Shown piece after piece: positions 1-9,513 of a DNA stretch of 64,000 nucleotides. The DNA lies in contig NZ_AP027364.1 of assembly GCF_030295975.1 (NCBI RefSeq), positions 682,001 through 746,000 on the forward strand, read 5' to 3'. Below the pieces are notes generated by a model. It was given only the letters and a program-made list of their open reading frames with translations, searched no databases and had not been told where the DNA came from. This stretch comes from Thalassotalea atypica. Lineage in GTDB: Bacteria > Pseudomonadota > Gammaproteobacteria > Enterobacterales > Alteromonadaceae. Within the stretch, counting starts at the first letter, position 1. Each line of letters begins with the position of its first letter. Position numbers and translations under genes: made by a program.

Positions 1-1548
1 ATTCGATTGTATGACCAAGAAGAGTATGCGCGTCGCAGTGCGCACCGTATCAGCGAAATAATGCAAACCGATCTGCAGCCAATTTTAATAGAAGCGGCGC
101 GTTGGGGCGTGTCAACACTTTGTGAATTGCCGATGCTTGAATTGCCGATAGAGTCGTTAGAGCAACAAGCATGGCAAGCATTACAAGATTTAGCCATTGT
201 TGATCGCCAACGCAAACTGACCAAACACGGAGAAAAAGTCTCGGCCATTCCATGCCATCCACGTTTTGCTCATATGATCATCACCGCAAATGACATTGAA
301 CATAATCATCAGCAATCAAATTTTACTTTGCTCGCGTGTTTAATAGCCGCGATGTTAGAAGAGCGGGATGTATTGCAAAGAGAACAAAGCGAGCAACAAG
401 CCGATATGGGGTTTCGAGTTCGCTATTTATTGAACAATACTCGACATAGTTTACATCAACGTATTTTAACGCAGGCGGTAGTGCTTGCTAAGGCTGTCCT
501 AAATAAAGGCGCAGGCGCAAGTATTAAAGCACAGTTTGTTTCATCCGACTTTTCAATTGAGCACTGTGGTGAGTTGTTAGCACTTGCTTACCCTGAACGC
601 ATTTCTCAGCAGCGTAACCAACAAGGTGCTTTTCTTGCTGTGAATGGCAAAGGTTTGCAAGTTCATGTTAACGATGCGCTCGCCGCTAGTGAGTTTATTG
701 CCATTGCCACAATCAGCCAACATCGACAACAACTGAAAATACGCATCGCGGCCTCGGTTGATATCAACTTATTGAAATCATGGAACATTGCTACACCGGT
801 TGATAACACCGTGTTGGCTTATGATGAGCAACAAGATATTATCATTGCTGAGCACCAACTGGTCCTTGGCGCGATTGTTCTTGAGCGTAAAAAATCCAGT
901 GAGCAATATAATGACCAAGATATTGCGCAAATGTGGGTAACGAAGTTACAACAAAAAGGTTTAAGTTTTTTAACGTTTCCTGCGTCACTAGAAAACCTTT
1001 TGTCGCGTTGGCGTTGGCTAAATCGATATCAGCCGCACCTTGGCTTGCCCGATGTCAGTGAACAACACTTAGTTGAAACCTGCGACGTTTGGTTAGCCCC
1101 GTTTGTCGGTAAAGTATTGAGAAAGTCACAATTAAAAGCGCTGGACTACCACGCTATGTTGTTATCGTTACTCAGTTATCAGCAACAACAGCAACTTGTC
1201 CAGTGCGCGCCGACCGAATTTACTGGGCCAACAGGGCGGCAGTGTAGTATTCGATATCAACAGGAAAAATCACCGATTGTTTCTATGCCTATGCAAGAAC
1301 TATATGGCCAAGTAGAAACGCCTACGGTAGGCGATAAGGCTAGCCAAAGCAGCATCCCGCTGACCTTGGAGCTATTGTCACCCGCAGGAAGGCCCATTCA
1401 AGTGACCCAAAATCTGCCTGCTTTTTGGCAAGGAAGTTATAAAGAAGTGCAAAAAGAGATGAAGGGGCGGTATCCTAAGCATTATTGGCCCGATGATCCT
1501 GCAAATGCGCAGCCAACCAATAAAACAAAACGCCATTTAAAGCTTTAA
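1..1548 (+). CDS. hrpB: ATP-dependent RNA helicase HrpB, C-terminal part (5' partial)
   Basis: The reading frame is open from the first base and begins inside the protein, so this is the C-terminal ~515 residues of a DEAH-box helicase whose motor domains lie upstream of the window. What remains is the helicase-associated region (start: RLYDQEEY, then a winged-helix/ratchet-like segment) and the HrpB-specific C-terminal domain, ending with the family signature around GRYPKHYWPDDP. HrpB is a non-essential RNA helicase; its exact substrate is poorly defined. It lies 28 bp upstream of mrcB, the usual gammaproteobacterial order. A TTG at position 7 is internal and is not the true start. Confidence 0.93.
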   Translation: MRLYDQEEYARRSAHRISEIMQTDLQPILIEAARWGVSTLCELPMLELPIESLEQQAWQALQDLAIVDRQRKLTKHGEKVSAIPCHPRFAHMIITANDIEHNHQQSNFTLLACLIAAMLEERDVLQREQSEQQADMGFRVRYLLNNTRHSLHQRILTQAVVLAKAVLNKGAGASIKAQFVSSDFSIEHCGELLALAYPERISQQRNQQGAFLAVNGKGLQVHVNDALAASEFIAIATISQHRQQLKIRIAASVDINLLKSWNIATPVDNTVLAYDEQQDIIIAEHQLVLGAIVLERKKSSEQYNDQDIAQMWVTKLQQKGLSFLTFPASLENLLSRWRWLNRYQPHLGLPDVSEQHLVETCDVWLAPFVGKVLRKSQLKALDYHAMLLSLLSYQQQQQLVQCAPTEFTGPTGRQCSIRYQQEKSPIVSMPMQELYGQVETPTVGDKASQSSIPLTLELLSPAGRPIQVTQNLPAFWQGSYKEVQKEMKGRYPKHYWPDDPANAQPTNKTKRHLKL

Positions 1549-1576
1549 CAAGCATCGAACGTGAACGACTTATACA

Positions 1577-3931
1577 GTGACTAAAAAAACAACGACGACT
1601 AAAAAAACTGCATCAAAAGCGCACTCAAAAACTAAAGCCGTTGCGGGCAATCAGTCGATCGTAACAAAGAAGAAAACATTAACCAGAAAAGCATTAGGCT
1701 TAGTGGTTAAATTGACCTTGATTGTGATATTCGCGATAGGTATCTATACCATTTATTTGGATGGCAAAGTAAGACAACGCTTTGAAGGTGAGCGCTGGCA
1801 AGTACCGGTTCAGGTTTTTAGTCAAATCATAAACCTTCAAGTGGGTGATAAATTTGATTTGAATTTAACGGCACAATCTCTACGCTACTCCGGCTATCAA
1901 AAAGTACGAAAAGTATTTCGCCCTGGACAATACGCCTTATCAACAAAACGTATTATTGTTTATCGTCGCAGCTTCGACTCAGGTCAAGGAGAAGTTGGAG
2001 CAGCGGTGATCACCGTCGATGCACATAGTGGCCAAATCACAAAGTTATATCAGGATGAAGTTTCACAACAAGGGGTTCAACTTGAGCCGATGTTACTCGA
2101 TCGTATTGTACCGAACAATAATGAAGACAGAGTCTTAGTTGCGTTGGAGCAAGTACCTGAATCGTTGCTCGATACCTTGTTACTGGTTGAGGATCGTGAT
2201 TTCTATTTTCATTCAGGTATATCTCCTCTAGGAATATTACGCGCATTGGTGACCAATATTATCGCTGGCAGAACCGTTCAAGGGGGGAGTACGTTGACCC
2301 AGCAACTGGTTAAGAACATGTTTTTAACCAGAGAAAAAACATTGATCCGTAAATTTAATGAAGCCTTAATGTCGATAATCTTAGAGCTACGTTATTCAAA
2401 AGATCAGTTACTAGAAGCGTATGTTAATGAAGTGTACTTGGGTCAACATTATGCCAATGGTATTTATGGTTTTGGCTTGGCGGCTAATTTTTATTTTGGC
2501 GTTGACATTGAACAGCTCGATGCGGCGCAAATGGCGACATTAATTGCCCAGATCAAAGGCCCTAGTTATTACGATCCGTGGCGTCACCCTAAACGCGCAA
2601 CAGAGCGCAGAAACCTCATTTTACGGATGATGTTCGAGCAGCATCTAATTGAGCGGGCGCAATTTGAACAAGCGGTTGAATCTCCTTTAAGTATTCGCGC
2701 TAAACGACGCCTAGCCCATCAAAAATTTCCCGGCTATATGCAACTGGTCAAGATGGAGTTAGCCGAGCAATTGCAAGAGTTTAGCGATGTAGCAGGCATC
2801 AAGGTTTTTACTGGGTTTTCACCAACTAAACAATACTTACTTGAGCAAACAGTGGAGCATCAGCTCAAGGCTATTGAACAGAAATATCAGCATAAGGATC
2901 TTCAAGCGGCCATGATGGTTACTGATATTGTAACTAGCGAAATCAATGCCGTAGTTGGTGATAGAAATCGCCATATTAGCGGTTTTAATCGGGTTCTTAA
3001 CGCGAAAAGGCACATTGGCTCATTAGTCAAGCCCGCGGTTTATTTACCCGCCCTAGAGCAGTACGAGCATTATAATTTGGCAACACTTATTGAAGATCAG
3101 CCTGTGGTGCTCAAAAATGACAATGGCATGGAATGGCGGCCGAAAAATTATGACGGTAAGTTCAGAGGCAAAGTGCCGATGATAGATGGACTCGTGCATT
3201 CGCTGAATGTACCTACCGTAAACTTAGGCATGTCATTGGGGTTAGGTCAAGTGAGCCAAGCGATACAAATGCTAGGTTATGAAAAAGAAGTGGTTGAGCG
3301 TCCGTCCATGCTGCTTGGCGCAATGAATATGTCGCCACTGGAAATTAACCAATTGTACTTAACGCTAGCAAAAGGTGGTCAGTATCAGCAAGGTCATGCG
3401 ATCACTAAAATCATCTCTAGTCAGGGTGAAACCTTATGGGAGTTCAGTCAACAACCCGAGCCGAGAGTGTCTGAACAAGCTATGTATTTAATTGATTATG
3501 CATTGCACCAAGTCACAACAACCGGCACGGCAAGATCGTTAACTTGGCGATTAAAAAACAAAAAGCTGGCAGGTAAAACCGGTACAAGTAATGACCTAAA
3601 AGACAGCTGGTTTATAGGGTACGATGAGCAGCAACTTGTCACGACGTGGGTCGGCTTTGATAACAACAAAGCGACAAAACTAACGGGTAGCTCAGGGGCG
3701 CTCGTGCTATTTGCTGATTATATGAAAAAATCAGGAGTAAGCAATTTAAACATGGAACCACCTCAAACGGTTGCAATGACCACATTTGAGGCGCAAACGG
3801 GTAATGCAGTTGATGAAACTTGTTTGCAAATGAAGCAATACCCTGCGATTCAAACAAGCCTTTCTTACTATCAATGTTTGGAAAAAGCAGAAGACAAACG
3901 AAATTGGTTCGAAAAACTATTCGGTGATTAA
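1577..3931 (+). CDS. mrcB: penicillin-binding protein 1B (bifunctional glycosyltransferase/transpeptidase)
   Basis: This is a class A PBP of 784 residues that polymerises lipid II into glycan strands and cross-links them at the inner membrane. A Lys/Thr-rich cytoplasmic tail (1-38) is followed by one membrane helix (about 41-60), a UB2H-like region (about 75-160) and a GT51 glycosyltransferase with catalytic Glu205 in VEDRDFY and the QGGSTLTQQL motif. The transpeptidase has Ser482-Leu-Val-Lys485, Ser542-Leu-Asn544 and Lys667-Thr-Gly. The start is GTG, 28 bp after hrpB, without a strong Shine-Dalgarno sequence. Its partner LpoB is not in the window. All catalytic motifs are intact. Confidence 0.95.
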   Translation: MTKKTTTTKKTASKAHSKTKAVAGNQSIVTKKKTLTRKALGLVVKLTLIVIFAIGIYTIYLDGKVRQRFEGERWQVPVQVFSQIINLQVGDKFDLNLTAQSLRYSGYQKVRKVFRPGQYALSTKRIIVYRRSFDSGQGEVGAAVITVDAHSGQITKLYQDEVSQQGVQLEPMLLDRIVPNNNEDRVLVALEQVPESLLDTLLLVEDRDFYFHSGISPLGILRALVTNIIAGRTVQGGSTLTQQLVKNMFLTREKTLIRKFNEALMSIILELRYSKDQLLEAYVNEVYLGQHYANGIYGFGLAANFYFGVDIEQLDAAQMATLIAQIKGPSYYDPWRHPKRATERRNLILRMMFEQHLIERAQFEQAVESPLSIRAKRRLAHQKFPGYMQLVKMELAEQLQEFSDVAGIKVFTGFSPTKQYLLEQTVEHQLKAIEQKYQHKDLQAAMMVTDIVTSEINAVVGDRNRHISGFNRVLNAKRHIGSLVKPAVYLPALEQYEHYNLATLIEDQPVVLKNDNGMEWRPKNYDGKFRGKVPMIDGLVHSLNVPTVNLGMSLGLGQVSQAIQMLGYEKEVVERPSMLLGAMNMSPLEINQLYLTLAKGGQYQQGHAITKIISSQGETLWEFSQQPEPRVSEQAMYLIDYALHQVTTTGTARSLTWRLKNKKLAGKTGTSNDLKDSWFIGYDEQQLVTTWVGFDNNKATKLTGSSGALVLFADYMKKSGVSNLNMEPPQTVAMTTFEAQTGNAVDETCLQMKQYPAIQTSLSYYQCLEKAEDKRNWFEKLFGD

Positions 3932-4306
3932 AAGTCGCTTCAAATAACTAAAAAAGAATAAATGGCGTGACTGGTCAGGTAATTGGCTTCCTAAAAATAG
4001 CTTTTTTGCTTACTGCAATTAGTGTGGATTATTCATTTTTCTTGTAACTGCTTTGTACGGACCTATATTGATATAATTACTGCTATAGTAATAAAACTAA
4101 GCGATACGCTAACTTCGCCTACATTGTCAGAAGTTGCACTTCGTTTGCAGTTGTAATCCATTTGTAACCTTCCCCCTATGTACTATTGGCACGGGACATC
4201 CGCATTGTTAACCTCCTTATTTAACTTGTCTTAATTTCCTTGTTCGATACTGTAATTCATCAGTTGAACACTGAAGATAACCTAAGAAGGTACTATATAT
4301 AACGTG
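3932..4306. other. intergenic region, no gene seen
   Basis: A 375-bp AT-rich gap separates mrcB from the GGDEF/EAL gene. I see no convincing small ORF with a ribosome binding site, no strong hairpin plus T-run, and no clear -35/-10 pair. It presumably holds the promoter of the downstream gene. An AAGAAGG at about 4284-4290 is the only Shine-Dalgarno-like sequence near that gene's start. Confidence 0.5.
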
Positions 4307-6844
4307 ATGAAAAACGTTGTTATTTCGGATTTCATAGCTTTACCGACACGAGAAATTCGTAGTCAGTGGGTGTTGGAACAAATTTATCAAAAACTTAGCC
4401 CTACACATTGTTTTATCGGTAAATTTGTTGATGACAACACAGTCAAAAGTTCCTTGCACCTAAAGAACGGACAAGTCGTCAATAATATCTCCTATCCCCT
4501 AGAAGGAACGCCTTGCGCTGAGGCGAAGAAGATCTCCGGCGTTTGTTGTTACCCCATTGATGTACAACGCTGCTTTCCAGAAGATATTGACCTGAATAAG
4601 CTTGCTATTCAGGGGTATATGGGGATTGCCATTCGGTCATTTAATAACGAAGTTGTAGGTTTGCTCGTTTGTTTGTTTGATCGGGAGTTGGATGAAAGCC
4701 AATTAGATAAACAATGGTTTACTGATGTTTCCTACTTACTGGGCGTAGAGATAAGTTATGAGTTAACAAGCAAACATCAAAGTGCCTTGATTTCAAAACT
4801 GGAATTAGGTGAAGAGCTGGCAAAAACTTGCATTATTGAGTGGAATACTGTCACTGATGATATTATCCACAGCGAGCAAATTTATAGTGTTTTAGGGCTT
4901 ACGCCACATACGCTTGTAACTCGAAAAAAATTGATGTCAATTACCCCTCAGCGTGATCATGCATACATTGAGAACGAAATTAATCAGGTACTTGTAGATG
5001 GTTTAAGCCACTTTAAATTTAATATCAAAGTTATAAACGGCGAAAATGGGTTTAAGTATGTGGCTATATTGGGAAGGTTGGGTATTGATAAAATAACTGA
5101 GGCGCCTATTTTACAAATGGTGTTGCAGGATATTTCTGAGATCTACCATATAAATCAAGCACTCTACCTGTCCAATATGATGTTTGAACACACCATCGAA
5201 CCGGTCATGATTACCGACAAGGATAATAGAATTATTCAAGTCAATAATGCCTTTGTATCTTGCTCAGGTTATTCCATTGATGAAGTCATTGGACAATACC
5301 CTTCCATGTTAAATTCTGGCGAACATGGTGCTGAGTTTTTCCAAGATATGTGGCAAGTATTACATCAAGAAGGTTGTTGGCACGGCGAAGTTTATAATAA
5401 GCGAAAAAGTGGCGAGATTGTTCCTGTTGCCGTGTCTATCAATGAAGTAAAAAACGAAAGCCAAGAAATCACCAATTATATTGCAGTGTTCAAAGATATT
5501 TCCGTATGGAAAGAAACAGAAAAAAAGCTCTCTTTTTATGCCAACAATGAACCTATCACCGGTTTATATAACCGTAGAGCGTTTTTACAACGACTAGAAC
5601 AAGACTCCAGAGAAAGGAGCCTACAGCCCTTTACTATAGCCTATATCGATATTGTTCGGTTTAAAGACCTCAATGATATTTACGGGCAGGATATTTGCGA
5701 CCAACTACTTGAATTTGTTGGACAGAGCATAAAAAGCATTATCGAGGGGAGTGATTTAGCATGCCGATACGGAGGCGATGAATTTGTTGTTAAACTAACT
5801 AATTTGAATATCAACCAAAGTGAAAAAATTGTCCGTAAACTCCTAGATATCTGTGATAAACCAATAACGATTAATCACCTATTAATTGACATTCATATTT
5901 GTGTTGGCTTAGCTCATTACCCTGAAAGCGCAAAAAAAATACCTGATTTGATGCGTGCTGCTCACCACGCGATGCACTCGGTCAAATATGAAGAACTCTC
6001 TAGCATTGGCGTTTATGACGCTCAATTGCACCAAGATTTGTTACGAGATTTGGCACTACGGGAAAAACTAAAATTAGCCATTAAGCAGCAAGAATTGACG
6101 GTTTATTATCAACCGATAATTAATGTTAGAGAAAATAAAATTGAAAAATTTGAAGCACTTGTACGCTGGCAAGATGAAGACTATGGCTTTATTTCGCCGG
6201 ATGAGTTTATTGCGATAGCGGAAAAATCGAACCTAATTATACCATTAGGGCAGTTTGTTTTAGAGCAATCTTGTGAGAGCCTCGCCAAAATACATTCACT
6301 TGGCTATGGAGATATCTCCATTGCCATCAATCGATCGATCAATGAATTTCGGTATGATAATAATCAAGTTGAGGCAATTTCGACTGCGGCAGCAAAACAC
6401 GGATTATCGCATCAACATATTATTATTGAAGTTACAGAATCTGTGGCCATGTCTTCGAATTTGCATGCCAAAAATGTACTAAATGAACTCAGAGCTCATC
6501 ACTTTAAAGTGTCATTAGACGATTTTTGCACAGGCTATTCCTCGTTAAGTAATTTGATGGATTATTCTGCCGATATTTTGAAAATAGATCGCACTTTTAT
6601 TAGAAAATTACTGACTGAAGATAAAAACCAAATACTAACGAATACGTTAATCGAACTGGCCCATAAGCTTGGAATGTCTGTTGTTGCGGAAGGTGTGGAA
6701 GAGCAAGAACAGCTTGATTTGTTGCGCAAACTAAATTGTGACTATATCCAAGGCTACTTTTATAGCCCAGCGATACCCATTGAACAATGTTTAGACTTAT
6801 TGTCTTACTTTGACAAAAATACACGCCAGCAACTGACTGTATAG
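4307..6844 (+). CDS. GAF/PAS-GGDEF-EAL cyclic-di-GMP protein
   Basis: An 845-residue cytoplasmic signalling protein with no membrane segment. The N-terminal ~160 residues look like a GAF sensor, followed by two PAS-like domains (about 165-280 and 285-405), GGDEF and EAL. The GGDEF motif is intact (489-493), but the upstream I-site position reads EGSD rather than RxxD, so product inhibition is probably absent. The EAL domain keeps E616-A-L, DDFCTGYSSL and a VVAEGVE-like motif, so phosphodiesterase activity is plausible. Net direction of activity cannot be told from sequence. I chose the ATG at 4307; a GTG one codon earlier is possible. Confidence 0.9.
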   Translation: MKNVVISDFIALPTREIRSQWVLEQIYQKLSPTHCFIGKFVDDNTVKSSLHLKNGQVVNNISYPLEGTPCAEAKKISGVCCYPIDVQRCFPEDIDLNKLAIQGYMGIAIRSFNNEVVGLLVCLFDRELDESQLDKQWFTDVSYLLGVEISYELTSKHQSALISKLELGEELAKTCIIEWNTVTDDIIHSEQIYSVLGLTPHTLVTRKKLMSITPQRDHAYIENEINQVLVDGLSHFKFNIKVINGENGFKYVAILGRLGIDKITEAPILQMVLQDISEIYHINQALYLSNMMFEHTIEPVMITDKDNRIIQVNNAFVSCSGYSIDEVIGQYPSMLNSGEHGAEFFQDMWQVLHQEGCWHGEVYNKRKSGEIVPVAVSINEVKNESQEITNYIAVFKDISVWKETEKKLSFYANNEPITGLYNRRAFLQRLEQDSRERSLQPFTIAYIDIVRFKDLNDIYGQDICDQLLEFVGQSIKSIIEGSDLACRYGGDEFVVKLTNLNINQSEKIVRKLLDICDKPITINHLLIDIHICVGLAHYPESAKKIPDLMRAAHHAMHSVKYEELSSIGVYDAQLHQDLLRDLALREKLKLAIKQQELTVYYQPIINVRENKIEKFEALVRWQDEDYGFISPDEFIAIAEKSNLIIPLGQFVLEQSCESLAKIHSLGYGDISIAINRSINEFRYDNNQVEAISTAAAKHGLSHQHIIIEVTESVAMSSNLHAKNVLNELRAHHFKVSLDDFCTGYSSLSNLMDYSADILKIDRTFIRKLLTEDKNQILTNTLIELAHKLGMSVVAEGVEEQEQLDLLRKLNCDYIQGYFYSPAIPIEQCLDLLSYFDKNTRQQLTV

Positions 6845-6868
6845 TCAATTTATCGATGATTCTAGCAA

Positions 6869-7186
6869 CTAGAGCTTATTGCATTTTGCTCTATAGCGTA
6901 GTGCGAATATGAAAATAGCTATGGACGATAACACGGGGTAGAAGAGCAAAAAGAAAAAAATCCACTCATACCCAGACTGAAGAAATGCAAACAGTATATA
7001 AAATGCTGCGCTAGAAGCATGAAGTGTCAGTGGTAGATTTTTCTTCGGTGTAATAAATACAGACGTAATAAAAAAAGCGAGTGCAACCAACCATCCAACG
7101 GGAATCCATAGTATGGCGTCAACGCCCGCTGCCAAAGCGTAGGAGGGCAAGCAAAACATAACTATCCCCAACCCCTTTCTATGCAT
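6869..7186 (-). CDS. small hypothetical membrane protein
   Basis: A 105-residue, very hydrophobic protein with about three predicted membrane helices (roughly 10-45, 55-75 and 76-98) and a basic C-terminal tail (RYRAKCNKL). I do not recognise the family. An AAGGA lies 6 bp before the ATG, supporting translation. It sits 55 bp downstream of the histidine kinase on the same strand, so it may be the last gene of the Spondin_N/two-component run, but nothing in the sequence ties it to that function. Confidence 0.6.
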   Translation of the reverse strand: MHRKGLGIVMFCLPSYALAAGVDAILWIPVGWLVALAFFITSVFITPKKNLPLTLHASSAAFYILFAFLQSGYEWIFFFLLFYPVLSSIAIFIFALRYRAKCNKL

Positions 7187-7241
7187 TTACCATCCTTTGG
7201 GCTAAATGTGTTTTAACACGAGCAAAATAATCAACAAACGC

Positions 7242-8759
7242 CTACTTATTGGCTGCCATGCTTAAAGAGAACTTGCAACCTTGACCTAGTTTGCTTTCAA
7301 CGGTCAGTTCACTGTTGAGAATTTGGCTGAGTTTTTTGCTGATTGCTAATCCTAAACCCGCGTGCTTGTTTTTTTCTCCTTTGGCATTGCTAGCTCGGTA
7401 TCTGGCATCAAAAATGTAAGCCAATTCGCTGTCGTTAATACCGCTACCCGTATCAGTCACTGAAATAGACAGACGATCTCCAATGAGGACAATGGCTAAT
7501 ACAATTTTTCCATTGGTTGGCGTATGCCTTAAGGCGTTTTCAATGAGGTTAGACAAAATGCGCTCTAACTTGGCGATATCAGAATAAATAACGTGCTGTA
7601 AGTTCTGTGGCAACAGGCACAGTTCGATATTGGCTTGTTGCGCTTTTACGGAAAACTTCGCAATTATGTCATGTACGAGTTCGCCAATGGGAAATGTTTC
7701 AAAGTGCACTGACACTTGGCCGTCTTCTAAGTGTGCCAGTTCAAATATTTGATCGATAAGTAATTTCAGTTGTTCAGCATTTCTCATCACCGTCGTAATG
7801 TATTGCTCGCGTTCAGTCAATGTTAGCGAATCATTCTTGAGTGATAATATTTCAATATAGCCCTGCATGGCAGACAGTGGTGTACGTAAATCATGAGAGA
7901 GGTGGGCGAGCAATTCTCGACGAATTTTGTCATTATGATTCAGTTGTTCTATTTGTTGGTTTATTTGTTCAACCATGGAAAGAAAAGCACAGCCAAGTTG
8001 AGCGACTTCATTGTTATCATCTGGCTGCCATCTTGTTAATGATACGGTTTCTTGGTCGAAATTTGCTGCTTTGATCGCTTCCATATCTTTTGCCAATGTA
8101 CGAAGCGGCGAGGTGAAGTAGCGGAACAGGACCAAAATCATCACCAACAATAAGATTAGGCTAATTCCAACCCAGATAATTTGGCGAAAAAGGGCTTGAT
8201 CTTGTTTTGCAGCACTAAAGATAGAGTCATAAATTTCACCACCAATGATCACATACAAGTAACCTTGTAATGCTTTGTCTTGATATATCGGCGCCGCCGA
8301 AAATATTTTTTCACGTGTGCTGTCACGAGGGTCTTGGCCGAATATTGGTAGACTGGTGGGTTGCGCGATAAATTGATGGATAGGCGATAAATCTACCGAT
8401 TGCCTTCTAATTTTGTTGGCATCAGCAGAATAAGTTAAAATTTTGCCTGCCGGGTCTAAGTAATAGAATTCAAAGGCAGGACCAAGCAACATCAAAGTAT
8501 GAAACAAATTCTCCAAAGCTTTCTTATCATAAACACCGTCTTGTAATAAGGGGTTATCATCGGCCAAATGCTGTGCTAATTCAGTATGTAATTTTTGCTC
8601 TGCTTGCACTGTAGCGTATTGCGCTAGCGAGCTACTCCAGTTGTAAATCACGTAAAGTATCAAAGCAAAAACAAGTGTCATGCTCAATGCTAATCTTTTA
8701 TACAGTGACATTGGATACAGCGAAAAAAATGAAAAGATTGACGTTTGTTGTAATGCCAT
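7242..8759 (-). CDS. sensor histidine kinase (HAMP-HisKA-HATPase)
   Basis: An inner-membrane two-component kinase of 505 residues. A first membrane helix (about 22-42) and a second (about 193-213) enclose a ~150-residue periplasmic sensor. A HAMP linker follows, then HisKA with phospho-acceptor His289 in LSHDLRTP, then the ATPase domain with the N box (NLIENALRHTP), DTGSGI and GLGLAISKK. The ATG overlaps the stop codon of the response regulator (TAATG), indicating translational coupling. A second in-frame Met at residue 17, closer to the first helix, is an alternative start. The signal sensed is unknown; the secreted Spondin_N proteins upstream are candidates for output or input. Confidence 0.92.
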   Translation of the reverse strand: MALQQTSIFSFFSLYPMSLYKRLALSMTLVFALILYVIYNWSSSLAQYATVQAEQKLHTELAQHLADDNPLLQDGVYDKKALENLFHTLMLLGPAFEFYYLDPAGKILTYSADANKIRRQSVDLSPIHQFIAQPTSLPIFGQDPRDSTREKIFSAAPIYQDKALQGYLYVIIGGEIYDSIFSAAKQDQALFRQIIWVGISLILLLVMILVLFRYFTSPLRTLAKDMEAIKAANFDQETVSLTRWQPDDNNEVAQLGCAFLSMVEQINQQIEQLNHNDKIRRELLAHLSHDLRTPLSAMQGYIEILSLKNDSLTLTEREQYITTVMRNAEQLKLLIDQIFELAHLEDGQVSVHFETFPIGELVHDIIAKFSVKAQQANIELCLLPQNLQHVIYSDIAKLERILSNLIENALRHTPTNGKIVLAIVLIGDRLSISVTDTGSGINDSELAYIFDARYRASNAKGEKNKHAGLGLAISKKLSQILNSELTVESKLGQGCKFSLSMAANK

Positions 8760-9478
8760 TAGGCGACTCCTGCCGAGCTAAGTTTGTACCCGACACCCCA
8801 AACGGTTTGAATGATCTGAGGGCTGGTAACGTCATGCTCAAGTTTGTTTCTCAGGCGGTTAATGTGAGAATTGACCGTGTGCTCGTAACCACTGTGGTGA
8901 TAGCCCCAGACAGAATCGAGTAGTTGCGTACGGGAAAATACTTGATCCGGGTGCTTACCTAAAAAGCTTAATAATTCAAACTCTGTTGAGGTCAGTTCAA
9001 TATTGCTGTTGTCGTAGGTCACTTTATGGCAACGGTCATCGACCATCAGCTTACCGACACAAATTACCGCGTCTTGGGGTGTTTTCATACTTTGCTCTAG
9101 TACTTCAAAACAATGTACTCGTCGCAATTGTGAGCGCACTCTTGCTTGCAGTTCCCGAACACTAAAAGGTTTGGTTAGGTAGTCGTCTGCACCAAGTTCC
9201 AATCCCAATACACGATCGGTTTCACTGCTGCGTGAGGTTAGCATCATCATTGCTTGTAACGGCTTTCTCTCGCGTAATTGCCGACATACGTCCAATCCAC
9301 TAATATCAGGTAACATGATATCTAGCATTACCAATTGGTAATCATTCTCAGTGGCACGATCGAGTCCAGATTGCCCGTTACCGCAAATATCAGATTGCAA
9401 GCCTAATTCAGACATATGTGTTTGAATAAGTAAGGCGATATCGCGTTCATCTTCAATGATCAAAATTTTATCAGTCAT
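8759..9478 (-). CDS. OmpR/PhoB-family response regulator
   Basis: A 239-residue DNA-binding regulator. The receiver domain has acidic residues at positions 9-11, phospho-acceptor Asp53 (VMLDIMLP) and the conserved Lys in LTKPF. It is followed by a C-terminal winged helix (about 140-236) with RTQLLDSVWGY and NRLRNKLE. It is encoded just upstream of its cognate kinase and 35 bp downstream of a Spondin_N lipoprotein gene on the same strand. A GC-rich hairpin covers its Shine-Dalgarno region, so its translation may be limited. Targets are unknown; repeated ATCACA elements upstream of the Spondin_N genes are candidates. Confidence 0.93.
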   Translation of the reverse strand: MTDKILIIEDERDIALLIQTHMSELGLQSDICGNGQSGLDRATENDYQLVMLDIMLPDISGLDVCRQLRERKPLQAMMMLTSRSSETDRVLGLELGADDYLTKPFSVRELQARVRSQLRRVHCFEVLEQSMKTPQDAVICVGKLMVDDRCHKVTYDNSNIELTSTEFELLSFLGKHPDQVFSRTQLLDSVWGYHHSGYEHTVNSHINRLRNKLEHDVTSPQIIQTVWGVGYKLSSAGVA

Positions 9479-9481
9479 AAT

Positions 9482-9505
9482 CCCTGGCCGAGAAATCGAC
9501 CAGGG
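9482..9505 (-). promoter_or_regulatory. intercistronic hairpin over the response regulator start site
   Basis: An 8-bp stem (9482-9489 paired with 9498-9505, one G-U wobble in the RNA) with an 8-nt loop lies between the lipoprotein stop (9514) and the regulator ATG (9478). The AGGGA that would serve as Shine-Dalgarno sequence is on the 3' arm of the stem, only a few bases from the ATG. No T-run follows, so it does not look like a classic intrinsic terminator; translational control or RNA stabilisation is more likely. The structure is seen, the role inferred. Confidence 0.5.
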
Positions 9506-9513
9506 CGATTTCT

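Noticed and set aside
4193-4212. TGGCACGGGACATCCGCA resembles a sigma-54 promoter upstream of the GGDEF/EAL gene
   Set aside because: The -12 GC is two bases out of register from the -24 GG, so it does not fit the strict spacing.
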